A stretch of 44,865 bases of DNA from an uncultured Rhodospirillales bacterium (GCA_903927465.1 CAIYMY010000055.1:1-44865); one strand, 5' to 3'. Counted from the first letter of the stretch, positions 35,500-44,142 are shown. Notes: generated from the letters alone by a model not told the origin. Program-made: numbers and translations.

Positions 35500-35973
35500 G
35501 TGCAAAAGTTCCCAATGACCGCCGAGGGCCTCGCGCGCTTGGAGGAGGAACTAAAGCAGTTGAAATCGGTAGAACGCCCCGCAATCATTCGGGCGATTGC
35601 GGAAGCGCGCGCGCATGGCGACCTTTCCGAAAACGCCGAATACCACGCGGCCCGCGAACGCCAATCCTTCATTGAAGGCCGCATCGCGGAGCTGGAATCG
35701 GTGGTCCCTTCCGTCGAAGTGATTGATTCAAAAAGGCTTACCGGAGACCAGGTGCGCTTTGGCGCCTATGTCACCATCGTTGACGAAGAATCCGATGACG
35801 AGAAAAACTACCGCATCGTCGGCCAATACGAAGCAGATATGAAGAACGGGTCCATCTCCGTCTCCTCACCCCTTGCCAGGGCGCTGATGGGGCGCAAAGT
35901 GGGCGATTCGGTGGAAGTCCCTGCCCCTGGCGGTTCCCGTTCGGTCGAAATCACCGCCGTTCGCTTTAGTTAA
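35500..35973 (+). CDS. greA: Transcription elongation factor GreA
   Basis: A 157-residue RNA polymerase secondary-channel factor that rescues backtracked complexes by stimulating transcript cleavage. The N-terminal coiled-coil hairpin (about 1-75) carries the acidic tip [14 protein letters not shown] with Asp41 and Glu44; the C-terminal FKBP-like domain ends [21 protein letters not shown]. The start is a GTG with AAGGAAG 8 nt upstream. The carB-greA order is common in alphaproteobacteria. The threonine dehydratase gene follows after 14 nt. Confidence 0.96.
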   Translation: MQKFPMTAEGLARLEEELKQLKSVERPAIIRAIAEARAHGDLSENAEYHAARERQSFIEGRIAELESVVPSVEVIDSKRLTGDQVRFGAYVTIVDEESDDEKNYRIVGQYEADMKNGSISVSSPLARALMGRKVGDSVEVPAPGGSRSVEITAVRFS

Positions 35974-35987
35974 ACAAGGCCTGCCCC

Positions 35988-37220
35988 ATGCCGATGCGCG
36001 CGGCGCAGGCCGACGGCCGCGCCATTACCCTGGCCGATATCCGCGCCGCCGCCGGGCGTATCTCCGGCGCCGTGCTGCGTACCCCGACGCTCGAAAGCCA
36101 GGCGGTTTCCCGCGCGACTGGGGCCAGGGTGTTCCTGAAGCTGGATAACCTCCAGGCCACAGGCGCCTTCAAGGAAAGGGGCGCGGCCAATAGGCTGGCG
36201 CTGCTGACCGCGCGGGAAAGGGCCGCCGGGGTCATCGCCATGTCCGCCGGTAACCACGCCCAGGCCGTGGCGAGGCACGCTTCCCTTGCCGGCATCGCCG
36301 CCACCATCGTCATGCCGAAATTCACCCCGGCCACCAAAGTTACACGCACGGAAGCCTGGGGGGCGCGGGTTGTGCTGCACGGCACCACCCTCGCCGAGGC
36401 CGCCGCCCATGCCCATGCGCTGGCAGCCGCTGAGGGCCTGGTCTTCATCCACCCCTATGACGACGCTGCCGTGATCGCTGGCCAAGGCACCGCGACGCTC
36501 GAAATGCTGGAAGATGCGCCCGCCATCGAAGCCCTGGTGGTCCCGGTCGGCGGCGGCGGGCTTTGCGCAGGTGCGGCCATCGCCGCTTCAGAACTCCGCC
36601 CCGGCATGCCGGTTTTCGGGGTGGAGGTAGAATTCTACCCCGCCATGGCGCAACGCCTGGCCGGCAAGCCGGTGCAAGTCGGCGGGCCCACCATCGCCGA
36701 AGGCATCGCGGTGCGCGATGTGGGAGAGGCGCCGTTCGCCATCCTGAAGCGCCTTGGCATTGAGGTGCTGGTTGTGCCGGAACGCGCGGTGGAACAGGCG
36801 ATTGTCTTGCTCGCCGAAGGCGCCAAGGTACTCGCCGAGGGTGCCGGCGCGGCCGGCCTCGCCGCCATCCTGGCCTTCCCGGAACGCTTCGCGGGCAAGA
36901 CCGTGGGCACCATTGTCTGCGGCGGGAATATTGACCCGCGCATCCTGGCGAATGTGCTGCTCCGCGAATTGCTCCGCGATGGGCGCATCCTGCGCCTGCA
37001 CCTGGATATCCCAGACCGCCCCGGCGTACTGGCCGATATCGCAACCCGCGTGGCCGCCGCCGGCGGCAATGTGATCGAAGTCAGCCATCAGCGCCTTTTC
37101 GCGGCGCCCAGCGTGCAAAGCGCAGAATTGGAACTGATGATCGAAGTGCGCGACACGGCCCAAGGGGATGCGATTATCGCGGCGCTTGAAGCGGGGGATT
37201 ACGTCGTAAGAAGGGGGTAA
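35988..37220 (+). CDS. ilvA: Threonine ammonia-lyase (threonine dehydratase) with ACT domain
   Basis: PLP fold-type II enzyme of 410 residues that deaminates threonine to 2-oxobutanoate, the entry to isoleucine synthesis or threonine breakdown. Lys62 in ATGAFKERGA holds PLP, SAGNHAQ (86-92) binds the substrate carboxylate, and VPVGGGGL is the phosphate loop. From about residue 335 a single ACT-like domain begins LRLHLDIPDRPGVLADIA. This architecture matches the shorter TdcB-type or IlvA1-type enzymes. The start could be the ATG at 35988 or the one at 35994. It sits 14 nt behind greA and probably shares its transcript. Confidence 0.92.
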   Translation: MPMRAAQADGRAITLADIRAAAGRISGAVLRTPTLESQAVSRATGARVFLKLDNLQATGAFKERGAANRLALLTARERAAGVIAMSAGNHAQAVARHASLAGIAATIVMPKFTPATKVTRTEAWGARVVLHGTTLAEAAAHAHALAAAEGLVFIHPYDDAAVIAGQGTATLEMLEDAPAIEALVVPVGGGGLCAGAAIAASELRPGMPVFGVEVEFYPAMAQRLAGKPVQVGGPTIAEGIAVRDVGEAPFAILKRLGIEVLVVPERAVEQAIVLLAEGAKVLAEGAGAAGLAAILAFPERFAGKTVGTIVCGGNIDPRILANVLLRELLRDGRILRLHLDIPDRPGVLADIATRVAAAGGNVIEVSHQRLFAAPSVQSAELELMIEVRDTAQGDAIIAALEAGDYVVRRG

Positions 37221-37408
37221 GAGCGAGGCGCCGCCTCGCACTCCGCTGGGGTGGCCGCTGGCGCAGGCCAGCGGCGCGCGCAGGGTTGGTGTGGCGGCTG
37301 CGCGCCAAAGCAATAGTCTGCCACCCCGGACCCCGCCAATACTTGGGGCGCACTTGCCCCAAGGGCGCACCAGTCGCAATCTCTCCGCCTCATAGGGGGA
37401 ACGTGAAC
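37221..37408 (+). repeat. Structured intergenic block with three perfect hairpins
   Basis: The 188-nt gap between ilvA and the SDR gene holds three perfect stem-loops in a row: GCGAGGC/GCCTCGC (37223-37239, 3-nt loop), GCCGCTGGC/GCCAGCGGC (37254-37275, loop GCAG) and CTTGGGGC/GCCCCAAG (37342-37363, 6-nt loop). A weaker TTGG...CCAA pairing lies between the second and third. The first begins three bases after the ilvA stop and could terminate it. The rest may be a REP-type repeat or a structured leader; only one copy is in the window. An AGGGGGA ribosome site closes the gap. Confidence 0.55.
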
Positions 37409-38161
37409 ATGGATCTCAGAGGCAAAGTCGCACTCGTCACAGGCGGCAACGGCGGTCTCGGGCAACGCATCTGCCACGCGCTCGCGCGCGAAGGCGTGCA
37501 CATCGCCGTCATGTACGCGCAAAGCAAAGACCAGGCGGAAGGCGTGGCACGAGACCTTGCCAGCCAATACCAAATCAACGCGGCTGCCTTTGGCTGCGAC
37601 ATCACCGATGGCGCGGCAGTTGAAAATCTGGTCGCGGCCGTGACGGCACGCTTCGGGCAACTCGATATCCTGATCAATGACGCAGCCTTCAATAAATCCG
37701 TGCCCTTCCAGGATTTGGACAGTCTGACTGTCGAACTCTGGGAAAAAATCATGGCGGTGAACCTTACGGGACCCATGCGGCTGATCAAGGCAGCAGCACC
37801 CGCGCTGAAGGCCAGCGGCGCAGGGCGGATCGTCAATATCTCCTCAGTCGCAGGGCTGGGGCCGACCGGGTCCTCAATTGCTTACGCAGTATCCAAGGCC
37901 GGGCTGATCCACCTCACGCGCTGCATGGCCGTGGCATTGGCGCCGGAAACCCTGGTGAATTGCGTGGCCCCCGGCCTGCTGGAAGGCACCCGCGCCACCG
38001 CCAACCTACGCCCAGAACAGATCGAACGCTCCGCCGCAACATCGCTGCTGCATAAAGCCGCTGATAAAGACGATTGCGCCGATATGGTAGTGACGATGTG
38101 CCGGACAGAAACCATGACCGGCCAAACCATCGTGATTGATGCTGGGCGGATTTTTCACTGA
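37409..38161 (+). CDS. SDR family oxidoreductase
   Basis: A 250-residue classical short-chain dehydrogenase: cofactor loop TGGNGGLGQ (11-19), Ser145, Tyr159 and Lys163 (YAVSK). The usual NNAG is changed to NDAA (90-93). The C-terminal ends GQTIVIDAGRIFH, in place of the common DGG. The open frame extends to 37286, but the ATG at 37409 with AGGGGGA upstream gives the standard N-terminus MDLRGKVALVTGG. FabG-like or sugar/steroid dehydrogenase roles are possible. It stands alone behind the structured gap. Confidence 0.9.
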   Translation: MDLRGKVALVTGGNGGLGQRICHALAREGVHIAVMYAQSKDQAEGVARDLASQYQINAAAFGCDITDGAAVENLVAAVTARFGQLDILINDAAFNKSVPFQDLDSLTVELWEKIMAVNLTGPMRLIKAAAPALKASGAGRIVNISSVAGLGPTGSSIAYAVSKAGLIHLTRCMAVALAPETLVNCVAPGLLEGTRATANLRPEQIERSAATSLLHKAADKDDCADMVVTMCRTETMTGQTIVIDAGRIFH

Positions 38162-38201
38162 CAGAATAGGGTGTGCTGCTGGGGCGCGATACGAATAAAG
38201 G

Positions 38202-38230
38202 TTGCAGATAATCGGTTTTTCTTCTATTCA
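38202..38230 (+). promoter_or_regulatory. Putative sigma-70 promoter of the small lipoprotein gene
   Basis: TTGCAG (38202-38207) and TATTCA (38225-38230) with an ideal 17-nt spacer lie about 37 nt before the lipoprotein start, in a locally AT-rich stretch. The predicted start is near 38237, and a GGGAGA ribosome site follows. Confidence 0.55.
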
Positions 38231-38266
38231 GGGTTGTATCTTTTGCATCTGCCTGGGAGAAACCCC

Positions 38267-38587
38267 ATGCCCCGACTCCTCGCCCCCTTGCTTGCTCTGC
38301 CGATCCTGCTCGGCTGCGCTTCCGCCACCCAGACCTATGCGCCGGATGGTCGCGCCGCCCATGCGGTGGATTGCGGCGGGCTTTGGCGCGATTGGGGCGC
38401 CTGCATGGAACGCGCTGGGGAGATTTGCGGCGCCAAGGGCTACGATATTTTGGCCCGCGATACGGATCGTAATCGTTCCGGCGGCTATCTGCGCTCCGGC
38501 TCCGCCGGTGGGGGCAACTATATCAGCACCCATACCCGCAACATGCTGATCTCCTGCCGCAGCCCGCAGCAGGCACAGGTGAGCTAA
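38267..38587 (+). CDS. Small predicted lipoprotein with conserved cysteines
   Basis: A 106-residue protein with a signal peptide MPRLLAPLLALPILLGC ending in a lipobox (LLGC), so it is likely lipidated at Cys17. The mature part has three cysteines in CGGLWRDWGACMERAGEIC and then GYDILARD, a pattern I associate with small uncharacterised proteobacterial lipoproteins (W-x-x-C...C...GY), and a glycine/serine-rich segment before a last cysteine. The open frame continues upstream to 38171 but lacks sense there; the ATG chosen has GGGAGA 8 nt ahead. Function unknown. Confidence 0.8.
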   Translation: MPRLLAPLLALPILLGCASATQTYAPDGRAAHAVDCGGLWRDWGACMERAGEICGAKGYDILARDTDRNRSGGYLRSGSAGGGNYISTHTRNMLISCRSPQQAQVS

Positions 38588-38612
38588 AATTGTTGCGCCG
38601 TCAGCGGTGCCT

Positions 38613-39854
38613 TTATGGCGCGCTGATCAATAGCCGATTGGTCTTTTCCATCGCGGCTACCAGCGCCTGGAATTCGCGCGCGAAAACCTCTCGCGTTGTG
38701 CCATTCTGCGCCAGATCATCGCCAATCTCGCCAATGCAACGCTTGCCATCAATGCGGGACAGGATCGCGCTTGCCAAACGCGGCAAAGGTACCGGCACGG
38801 TCAGCCCATCAAAGCTCACGCGCAGCACGCCATCGCGCGGCAGGCCGGCTGCCAGCTTTGCGCCATCCACTTCACGCAGGCAGGGAATGGCGGCGGGATC
38901 ATCCCAGGGCGCGGTGATCACGGGCGCATCGGCGCGCACGCAATAAGCGATATGCACGCCCATATTGCCGGTGATTGCCTCGGCCAAGGCGGCGCGTTCT
39001 ATTGCCCCCATCGCCTCAATGCGTGGGCGCAGCTTGGGGTCGGAGATATAGGAAAGTGGATCGTAGCGCAGCGGCTCCACCAGGCACACAATCCGCAAAC
39101 CCGCGGCCGTGATCAGCGCATTGAAGGCTGGCACGGTAAAGGCAACATCGCGCGGGTTCAAAAGCAGATCATAAAGCCCGGCATCGCCGCCTTTTTCATG
39201 ATCCGTGATCCAGGGATTGCGGCGCAACCAGGCGGTTTCCGGCATTTGCCGCCAAAGGCGCTTCGCCACTTCCACCCGCGCTGTCGGCGTTTCATCGGGC
39301 GGTGCCAGCAGCCGCAGCGCATCCTGCGCCATATAAACGCCGGTGCGACCATGCGGCGCATAGACCATGAGGCCCAAGCCACCCCCCGGCGCCAGGGCTG
39401 AAACCAGCGCCTTCAAGCCCTCCAAAGGATCGGGCAAGTGATGCAGCACGCCGCAGCAATCAATGTAATCAAACGGCCCAAGCCCGCTGCCCGGCAGATC
39501 CAGCAAAGACCCTTCCTGGAAAATCACATTGCCAAGCTTGCGCGCCGCAACCCGCGCTTCCGCCACGCGCCGCGCCGCCGCCGAACGATCCAGCCAAGTG
39601 ACATCGCCGGCCCGCCCGGCATTTATCATTTGCTGCGCAAGCATCACAGTGGCATCGCCGCTGCCGCCACCCGCCACCAGGGCGCGCAAGGGCTGGCTGG
39701 CGGGGCGGCGGGCGCCGAAAATCCAATGATCCACTTCGCGCAAATGGCTCGGGCTGCCGATGATCAGGCGCTTGGCCTCATCCCGAGGATCCCGCTGCGG
39801 ATAGGGATAGGCATCATATTGCGCGGCAAGCGCGGCATCGGCGGCGTCTTTCAT
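38613..39854 (-). CDS. Class I SAM-dependent methyltransferase
   Basis: A 413-residue protein. Residues about 1-55 resemble the N-terminal part of bacterial methyltransferases that begin YDAYPYPQRDP; the SAM-binding loop is VAGGGSGDAT (60-69), followed by FDYIDCCGVLHHLPDP as motifs III-IV. About 200 C-terminal residues form an extra region with FNALITAAGLRIV and a final FAREFQALVAAMEK helix, which may be substrate-binding. The combination resembles large methyltransferases acting on small molecules or proteins; the substrate is unknown. It is convergent with the lipoprotein gene. A promoter-like pair lies upstream within a decayed gene fragment. Confidence 0.85.
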   Translation of the reverse strand: MKDAADAALAAQYDAYPYPQRDPRDEAKRLIIGSPSHLREVDHWIFGARRPASQPLRALVAGGGSGDATVMLAQQMINAGRAGDVTWLDRSAAARRVAEARVAARKLGNVIFQEGSLLDLPGSGLGPFDYIDCCGVLHHLPDPLEGLKALVSALAPGGGLGLMVYAPHGRTGVYMAQDALRLLAPPDETPTARVEVAKRLWRQMPETAWLRRNPWITDHEKGGDAGLYDLLLNPRDVAFTVPAFNALITAAGLRIVCLVEPLRYDPLSYISDPKLRPRIEAMGAIERAALAEAITGNMGVHIAYCVRADAPVITAPWDDPAAIPCLREVDGAKLAAGLPRDGVLRVSFDGLTVPVPLPRLASAILSRIDGKRCIGEIGDDLAQNGTTREVFAREFQALVAAMEKTNRLLISAP

Positions 39855-39894
39855 GGCGCCTATCTACCAAGCCCAGGGAAAGCCGAAAGCCTCA

Positions 39895-39959
39895 TTACGC
39901 TTTACGCGCCGGCAATTCTTGAGCAATTTCATTCTAGATTCCGGTTATTGCTCTTCTAC
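39895..39959 (-). pseudogene. Decayed 3' end of an alpha/beta hydrolase paralogue
   Basis: Read on the minus strand, these 65 bases align codon by codon with the last 22 codons of the epoxide-hydrolase-like gene 0.9 kb upstream (40868-40933). About 43 of 66 positions match, rising to 31 of 39 over the last 13 codons. They encode a broken counterpart of VQQEQPARTVELLKELLAREA-stop, with an in-frame TAA where glutamine stood and a one-base deletion before the ELLARE equivalent. The fragment lies just past the end of the SDR gene. It looks like the remains of a duplicated or rearranged hydrolase gene. Chance similarity cannot be fully excluded. Confidence 0.45.
39899..39926 (-). promoter_or_regulatory. 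Putative promoter of the methyltransferase gene
   Basis: On the minus strand TTGCTC (39926-39921) and TAAAGC (39904-39899) are spaced by 16 nt, about 45 nt before the methyltransferase ATG. Both boxes fall inside the decayed hydrolase fragment, so they may be incidental. Confidence 0.3.
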
Positions 39960-39982
39960 CGCCGATTGCCGCACATAATGCG

Positions 39983-40819
39983 CTACCGCAAAGCCCCCGC
40001 GGGCTTGGGCGATGCGCCTGCGGCATTGCCCGCCGAACGCCCGGCATCTACCGGCAGGGTCTGGCCCGTGATCCAGCGCGCGGCAGGTGAGGCCAAAAAG
40101 CACGCAGCTTCCGCGACATCCCAGGCGCTGCCTTCGATTTTCAACATGCCCGATTGCGCGCGCTGTTGGCGCAATTCCTCCGTCATGCCGCGCGATGCCA
40201 CCATGGGCGTATAGACATAACCTGGTGCCACCGCATTGACGCGGATATTGTCCGCCCCGTGATGCCCTGCCATGGCGCGTGTCATTTGCACAATCGCGCC
40301 CTTGGTGGTGGCGTAGAGCAAACCCGGATGCCCCGCGCGTAGCCCGGCGACGGATGAAAGATTAATGATGGCGCCGCCGCCCGATTTGCGCATTTCTGGC
40401 ACGGCATATTTCGCCATGAGCATGACGGATTTCACATTGACCTGCATGGCGTAATCCCAGGCTTCCGGGTCCACGCCTTCAGCATTGCCGGGCGGGCCGC
40501 TAATGCCGACATTATTCACCAGAATATCCACGCGACCCCAAAGCCTGACCGCTTCCGCCACCGCCGCCGCGCAATCATCAGCCTTGGAAACATCGGCTTC
40601 CTTCACGGCGCAAACGCCACCTTCAGCAGCGATCCGGCCCGCGGTTTCTTCGAGTGCGGCCAGATCCACATCAAGGCACAGCACCTTCGCCCCGCGCGCC
40701 GCCAGCAGCACGGCAATCGCCCGCCCATTGCCAATAGTGGTGGCGCCGGCGCCAGGATTGCGCGAACCAGCGCCGGTAACGATCGCGACCTTGCCGTTCA
40801 GGCGGGTATTGTCTTGCAT
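39983..40819 (-). CDS. SDR family oxidoreductase with insertion in the cofactor loop
   Basis: A 278-residue short-chain dehydrogenase. The glycine loop is expanded (TGAGSRNPGAGATTIGNGRA, residues 15-34), a known variant in which the final GNGRA replaces the GIG turn. Asp50 after strand 2 suggests NAD. NNVG, the serine of LSSVAG (155-156), Tyr169 and Lys173 complete the active site, and ITGQTLPVDAG marks the C-terminus before a 15-residue alanine/proline tail. It precedes the decayed hydrolase fragment and follows the intact hydrolase gene on the same strand (48 nt), so the latter two may be co-transcribed. Confidence 0.9.
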   Translation of the reverse strand: MQDNTRLNGKVAIVTGAGSRNPGAGATTIGNGRAIAVLLAARGAKVLCLDVDLAALEETAGRIAAEGGVCAVKEADVSKADDCAAAVAEAVRLWGRVDILVNNVGISGPPGNAEGVDPEAWDYAMQVNVKSVMLMAKYAVPEMRKSGGGAIINLSSVAGLRAGHPGLLYATTKGAIVQMTRAMAGHHGADNIRVNAVAPGYVYTPMVASRGMTEELRQQRAQSGMLKIEGSAWDVAEAACFLASPAARWITGQTLPVDAGRSAGNAAGASPKPAGALR

Positions 40820-40867
40820 GATTGGATGATCCTCTTCGCCAAAAGCATCACCCGCACGTGAATTTAG

Positions 40868-42010
40868 TCAAGCTTCACGCGCCAGCAATTCCTTGAGCAG
40901 TTCCACCGTGCGCGCGGGCTGTTCCTGCTGCACCCAATGCCCGGCACCCGGCACCAGATGCGCCACCGCCATGCGCGTGCAGGCAATGCCCTGCATACGC
41001 TCAAACGCGCCAGGCGCCTGGAACACGCCCCAATCTGATGCGCCGGCGATGAAGACGGACGGAACATCAATGCTGCGCCCAGCAAAAAGCGCCAAATCTG
41101 CATTCACTTCCGGCGCGAAGCGGGTGCGATACCAATTGAGCCCGCCTTGAAAGCCCGTGCGGCCATATTCTTCGGCATAAACCGCCATTTCCGCTTCCGT
41201 CATCCAGGCGCAGCGGGCAACCCCATCCGCGCTTGGCATTTCATGCGCGACGGTCTCCGGCATGGTCGCGGCCCGGTCCATCACATAGTAAGTGGGTAGC
41301 TTCGCCATTTCACCAGCCGACCAATCACGCAAATGATGCGGCTTATTCGCCGCCCAATCGGCGCTTTTGTGGTGGTAATAGGCACGCATGAAGGCGTGCA
41401 GCCCCTGCGCCGCGCTCATCATATCCGCATTGGCCGGGCGCGTGGCGTAATAGGCATGGTAGTGTTTGCGCGGGCGCGGCAAAGCAGCCAGCGCCTCATC
41501 CAGCCCCGGCATGGCGGAAGAACCGCCAGATGCCTGCCCTGGCTTCGGCCAATCCGGCCCACCGGCGAAAGGTGCGCTCATTAACGCCACGCGGCGGAAC
41601 ACATCGGGGCGCGTCAGCGCGCACCAGGCAGCTACCGGAGATCCGAAATCATGCCCGACCACCGCCGCCACTTCCCGGTAACCAAGCGCCGCCACCACGC
41701 CCAGCGCATCGCGCACCAAATTGGTCAGGCGAAATGGCGCCAGCGGAGCATCGTATTCCGTATCGCAGCCCGTGGTCCGGCCATAGCCGCGCTGATCCGG
41801 CGCCACCACGTGATAGCCCATCGCCGCCAAGGGCAGCATCACATGCCGCCAGGAATAGGCGAGTTCCGGAAAGCCATGCAGCAGCAACAGGCATGGCCGG
41901 CCTGGCGTTTCATGCCCGGCTTCCAGCACATGCACCCGCAGCCCATTGATGCCTTCAAGAAAGCGGGAGCGGATGCCTTGCGGCAAGGTTGGTGAGCTAA
42001 GCGATTCCAT
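40868..42010 (-). CDS. Alpha/beta hydrolase, epoxide-hydrolase-like
   Basis: A 380-residue hydrolase. HGFPE (45-49) is the oxyanion motif, Asp121 in VVGHDFGSP is the expected nucleophile of the epoxide hydrolase/haloalkane dehalogenase class, and the late histidine is in PGAGHWVQQEQP. A helical lid (about 150-270) holds tyrosines that may activate the epoxide oxygen. The open frame reaches 42274, but the ATG at 42010 with GAAGGAAA upstream yields a normal N-terminus and avoids overlap with the divergent synthetase gene. It is probably co-transcribed with the SDR gene. Confidence 0.88.
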   Translation of the reverse strand: MESLSSPTLPQGIRSRFLEGINGLRVHVLEAGHETPGRPCLLLLHGFPELAYSWRHVMLPLAAMGYHVVAPDQRGYGRTTGCDTEYDAPLAPFRLTNLVRDALGVVAALGYREVAAVVGHDFGSPVAAWCALTRPDVFRRVALMSAPFAGGPDWPKPGQASGGSSAMPGLDEALAALPRPRKHYHAYYATRPANADMMSAAQGLHAFMRAYYHHKSADWAANKPHHLRDWSAGEMAKLPTYYVMDRAATMPETVAHEMPSADGVARCAWMTEAEMAVYAEEYGRTGFQGGLNWYRTRFAPEVNADLALFAGRSIDVPSVFIAGASDWGVFQAPGAFERMQGIACTRMAVAHLVPGAGHWVQQEQPARTVELLKELLAREA

Positions 42011-42106
42011 GGCGGTGTTTCCTTCCTTCACCCCATCCCGCCCGAACCACGCCCAGCAATCAAGCCCCGCATTGACGCACGCCCCGGCAGGCGAGACTTT
42101 GCCGCC

Positions 42107-43651
42107 ATGCAGGATGGTATCCCCTGGTCTTCGGACCTTCTGACCCTCGCGCGGCGCTTCGGGCCCCGCATCGCGATCACGGATGGTGACGCCAGCATCA
42201 CGTATGCGGCGCTTTCTACTCGCGCCCATGGCCTGGCGCGGCGGCTGATCGCGGAGGGCTTCAAGCCCGGCCAACCGGTTGCCACCTTTGTCCCCAATGG
42301 CTGCGATGCGCCCTGGGTCAGCTATGGCCTGACCATGACGGGTGTGGCGGAAACGCCCTGCAATACCGGGTCCACCGATGCGGAATTAGGCTGGTTTGCG
42401 GAATTGACCGGCTTCAAGCGCATTGTGGCGCCGCGCGCTGCCACAGCCCGGCTCGCAGCTTTGGGATTCGACCCCCTGCCGCTGGAAGATATCGCCCCGG
42501 ATGATAGCTTCACGCCGCTGCCCCCCGTGCCATCCGATGCCTGGGGGCGGATCATTTTCACCTCCGGCACCACGGGCAAGCCCAAGGCGATCTTGCATAG
42601 CCATGGCGGGCGGTACCTCGCCAATATCCTGCAACGCGCCGTGCTGCCCTTCACACCGCAGCCGGGTGAACGCGTGCTGTTGATGACCCCCTTCACCCAT
42701 GGCGCGGCGCTGATCACCTATGCCTGGCTCGATCACGGCGGAGAGGTGGTGTTGCAGGATGGGGTGCGGGCCGAACGGATCGCGCCTGTTTTCGCCACCC
42801 CCGCGCTGGCCGCGATTTTCGCTCCGCCCACCGTGCTGGCCAAGCTTCTAGCCTTGTTCCCAGGCCAGGCCGTACCGGGGCTGAAGGTGATTTTCTGTGG
42901 TACGCAAACCCTTACGCGCGAGCTTTACGCCCGCGCCGCGGCGCAATTCGGCCCGGTGGTGCGCGTGACCTATGGCATGAGTGAATGCTTCAACCCCATC
43001 ACCATCCTGGAAGGCCCCGATGTCGCCGCCGCCATGGCGGAAGACGATGATGGGCTTGGCGCCAATCTCGGCTGGCCGGCGACCGGCGTTGAAATCGCTA
43101 TTCGCGATGAGGCCGGCAGCCCCATGGCATCTGGCGAATCGGGCGATATCTGGCTGCGCGCCCGGCATATGAATATCGGCATGATCGGCGCGGATGGGCT
43201 GGTGCCCCGCCCCGCCGGCGCCTGGCATCGCACCGGGGATTTGGGTGCGCTGGATGCGCAAGGTCGGCTGCGCCTGGCGGGGCGGGCTTCCGATGTGATG
43301 AAAAGCGGCGGCTATCGCGTTCATCCGGCGGAAATCGAGATGGTGCTGGAAGAAGCCGGCCAGGGCCGCGCGATTTGCGTGCTGGGCCTGGCTTCCGATT
43401 ATTGGGGCGAGGTCATCATCGCGGTCGCGGATGGCCTGGCTTCCGGCTGGGAAGCCGCGGCACTACCCTTGGTGGAACAATTGGCGCGTCATAAACGCCC
43501 CCGCGCTTGGCTCACGCTGCCTGAATTGCCCCGCAATGCGCAAGGGAAGGTGGTGCGCGCGCGCGTGCGGGATGCGGTGCTGGAGCGCTGGCGGCTGGAA
43601 GACGGGCCGCATCCGCGCTTAATGCCGGCCCATGCTGGAAAGGATGAATGA
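42107..43651 (+). CDS. AMP-dependent acyl-CoA synthetase/ligase
   Basis: An ANL-superfamily adenylate-forming enzyme of 514 residues. The phosphate loop is IIFTSGTTGKPKA, the A5 motif YGMSECFNP, the hinge HRTGDLGALDAQGRLRLAGR and the C-terminal lysine in NAQGKVVRARV. It activates a carboxylic acid to acyl-AMP and then acyl-CoA; the substrate (fatty, aromatic or branched acid) cannot be read off. It diverges from the hydrolase across 96 nt. hemJ starts 3 nt after its stop, so hemJ may depend on its promoter. Confidence 0.92.
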   Translation: MQDGIPWSSDLLTLARRFGPRIAITDGDASITYAALSTRAHGLARRLIAEGFKPGQPVATFVPNGCDAPWVSYGLTMTGVAETPCNTGSTDAELGWFAELTGFKRIVAPRAATARLAALGFDPLPLEDIAPDDSFTPLPPVPSDAWGRIIFTSGTTGKPKAILHSHGGRYLANILQRAVLPFTPQPGERVLLMTPFTHGAALITYAWLDHGGEVVLQDGVRAERIAPVFATPALAAIFAPPTVLAKLLALFPGQAVPGLKVIFCGTQTLTRELYARAAAQFGPVVRVTYGMSECFNPITILEGPDVAAAMAEDDDGLGANLGWPATGVEIAIRDEAGSPMASGESGDIWLRARHMNIGMIGADGLVPRPAGAWHRTGDLGALDAQGRLRLAGRASDVMKSGGYRVHPAEIEMVLEEAGQGRAICVLGLASDYWGEVIIAVADGLASGWEAAALPLVEQLARHKRPRAWLTLPELPRNAQGKVVRARVRDAVLERWRLEDGPHPRLMPAHAGKDE

Positions 43652-43654
43652 CCC

Positions 43655-44107
43655 ATGGTGATTGAGGCTCTGGCCCCCTTTTATGCCTGGACCAAGGCGC
43701 TGCATCTGATCAGCGTTTTTGCCTGGATGGCAGGGCTTTTCTACCTGCCCCGGCTTTACATCTACCACACGCAACAGGCGCCTGGTTCCGCCCAGGTGGC
43801 GCTGTTCAAAACCATGGAAAGGCGCCTGCTGCGCGCCATCATGAACCCGGCCATGATCGCCGCTTGGCTGTTCGGGCTGCTGCTGATCCTAACCCCGGGC
43901 GTGGTGGATTGGCGTGCGGGCTGGTGGCACGGCAAGCTTTTGGGGCTTCTGGGCATGACTGCCTTTCACATGGATTTGGCTCGCGCCCGGCGGCTTTTCG
44001 CCGAAGACCGCAATACCCGGAGCGAGCGGTCCTGGCGCATCGCCAATGAAGTACCGACGCTGCTTTTGATCCTGATTGTCATTATGGTGATCGTGAAGCC
44101 GTTCTGA
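43655..44107 (+). CDS. hemJ: Protoporphyrinogen oxidase HemJ
   Basis: A 150-residue inner-membrane protein with four hydrophobic segments. HemJ oxidises protoporphyrinogen IX to protoporphyrin IX, the step before ferrochelatase, in many alphaproteobacteria and cyanobacteria lacking HemG/HemY. The first segment ALHLISVFAWMAGLFYLPRLY with its histidine and the later WWHGKLLGLLGM with His and Lys are family landmarks. It shares the UPF0093/CopD-like fold. It lies directly upstream of rho, a linkage often seen in this group of bacteria. hemH is on the other side of the window. Confidence 0.92.
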   Translation: MVIEALAPFYAWTKALHLISVFAWMAGLFYLPRLYIYHTQQAPGSAQVALFKTMERRLLRAIMNPAMIAAWLFGLLLILTPGVVDWRAGWWHGKLLGLLGMTAFHMDLARARRLFAEDRNTRSERSWRIANEVPTLLLILIVIMVIVKPF

Positions 44108-44142
44108 ACGGGCGTTTTGACCCTGCAACAGCGCGGCGATGG

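Noticed and set aside
42073-42101. TTGACG and GACTTT as promoter of the acyl-CoA synthetase gene
   Set aside because: The -35 box is good, but the -10 box is poor and would give a leaderless start; not strong enough to annotate.
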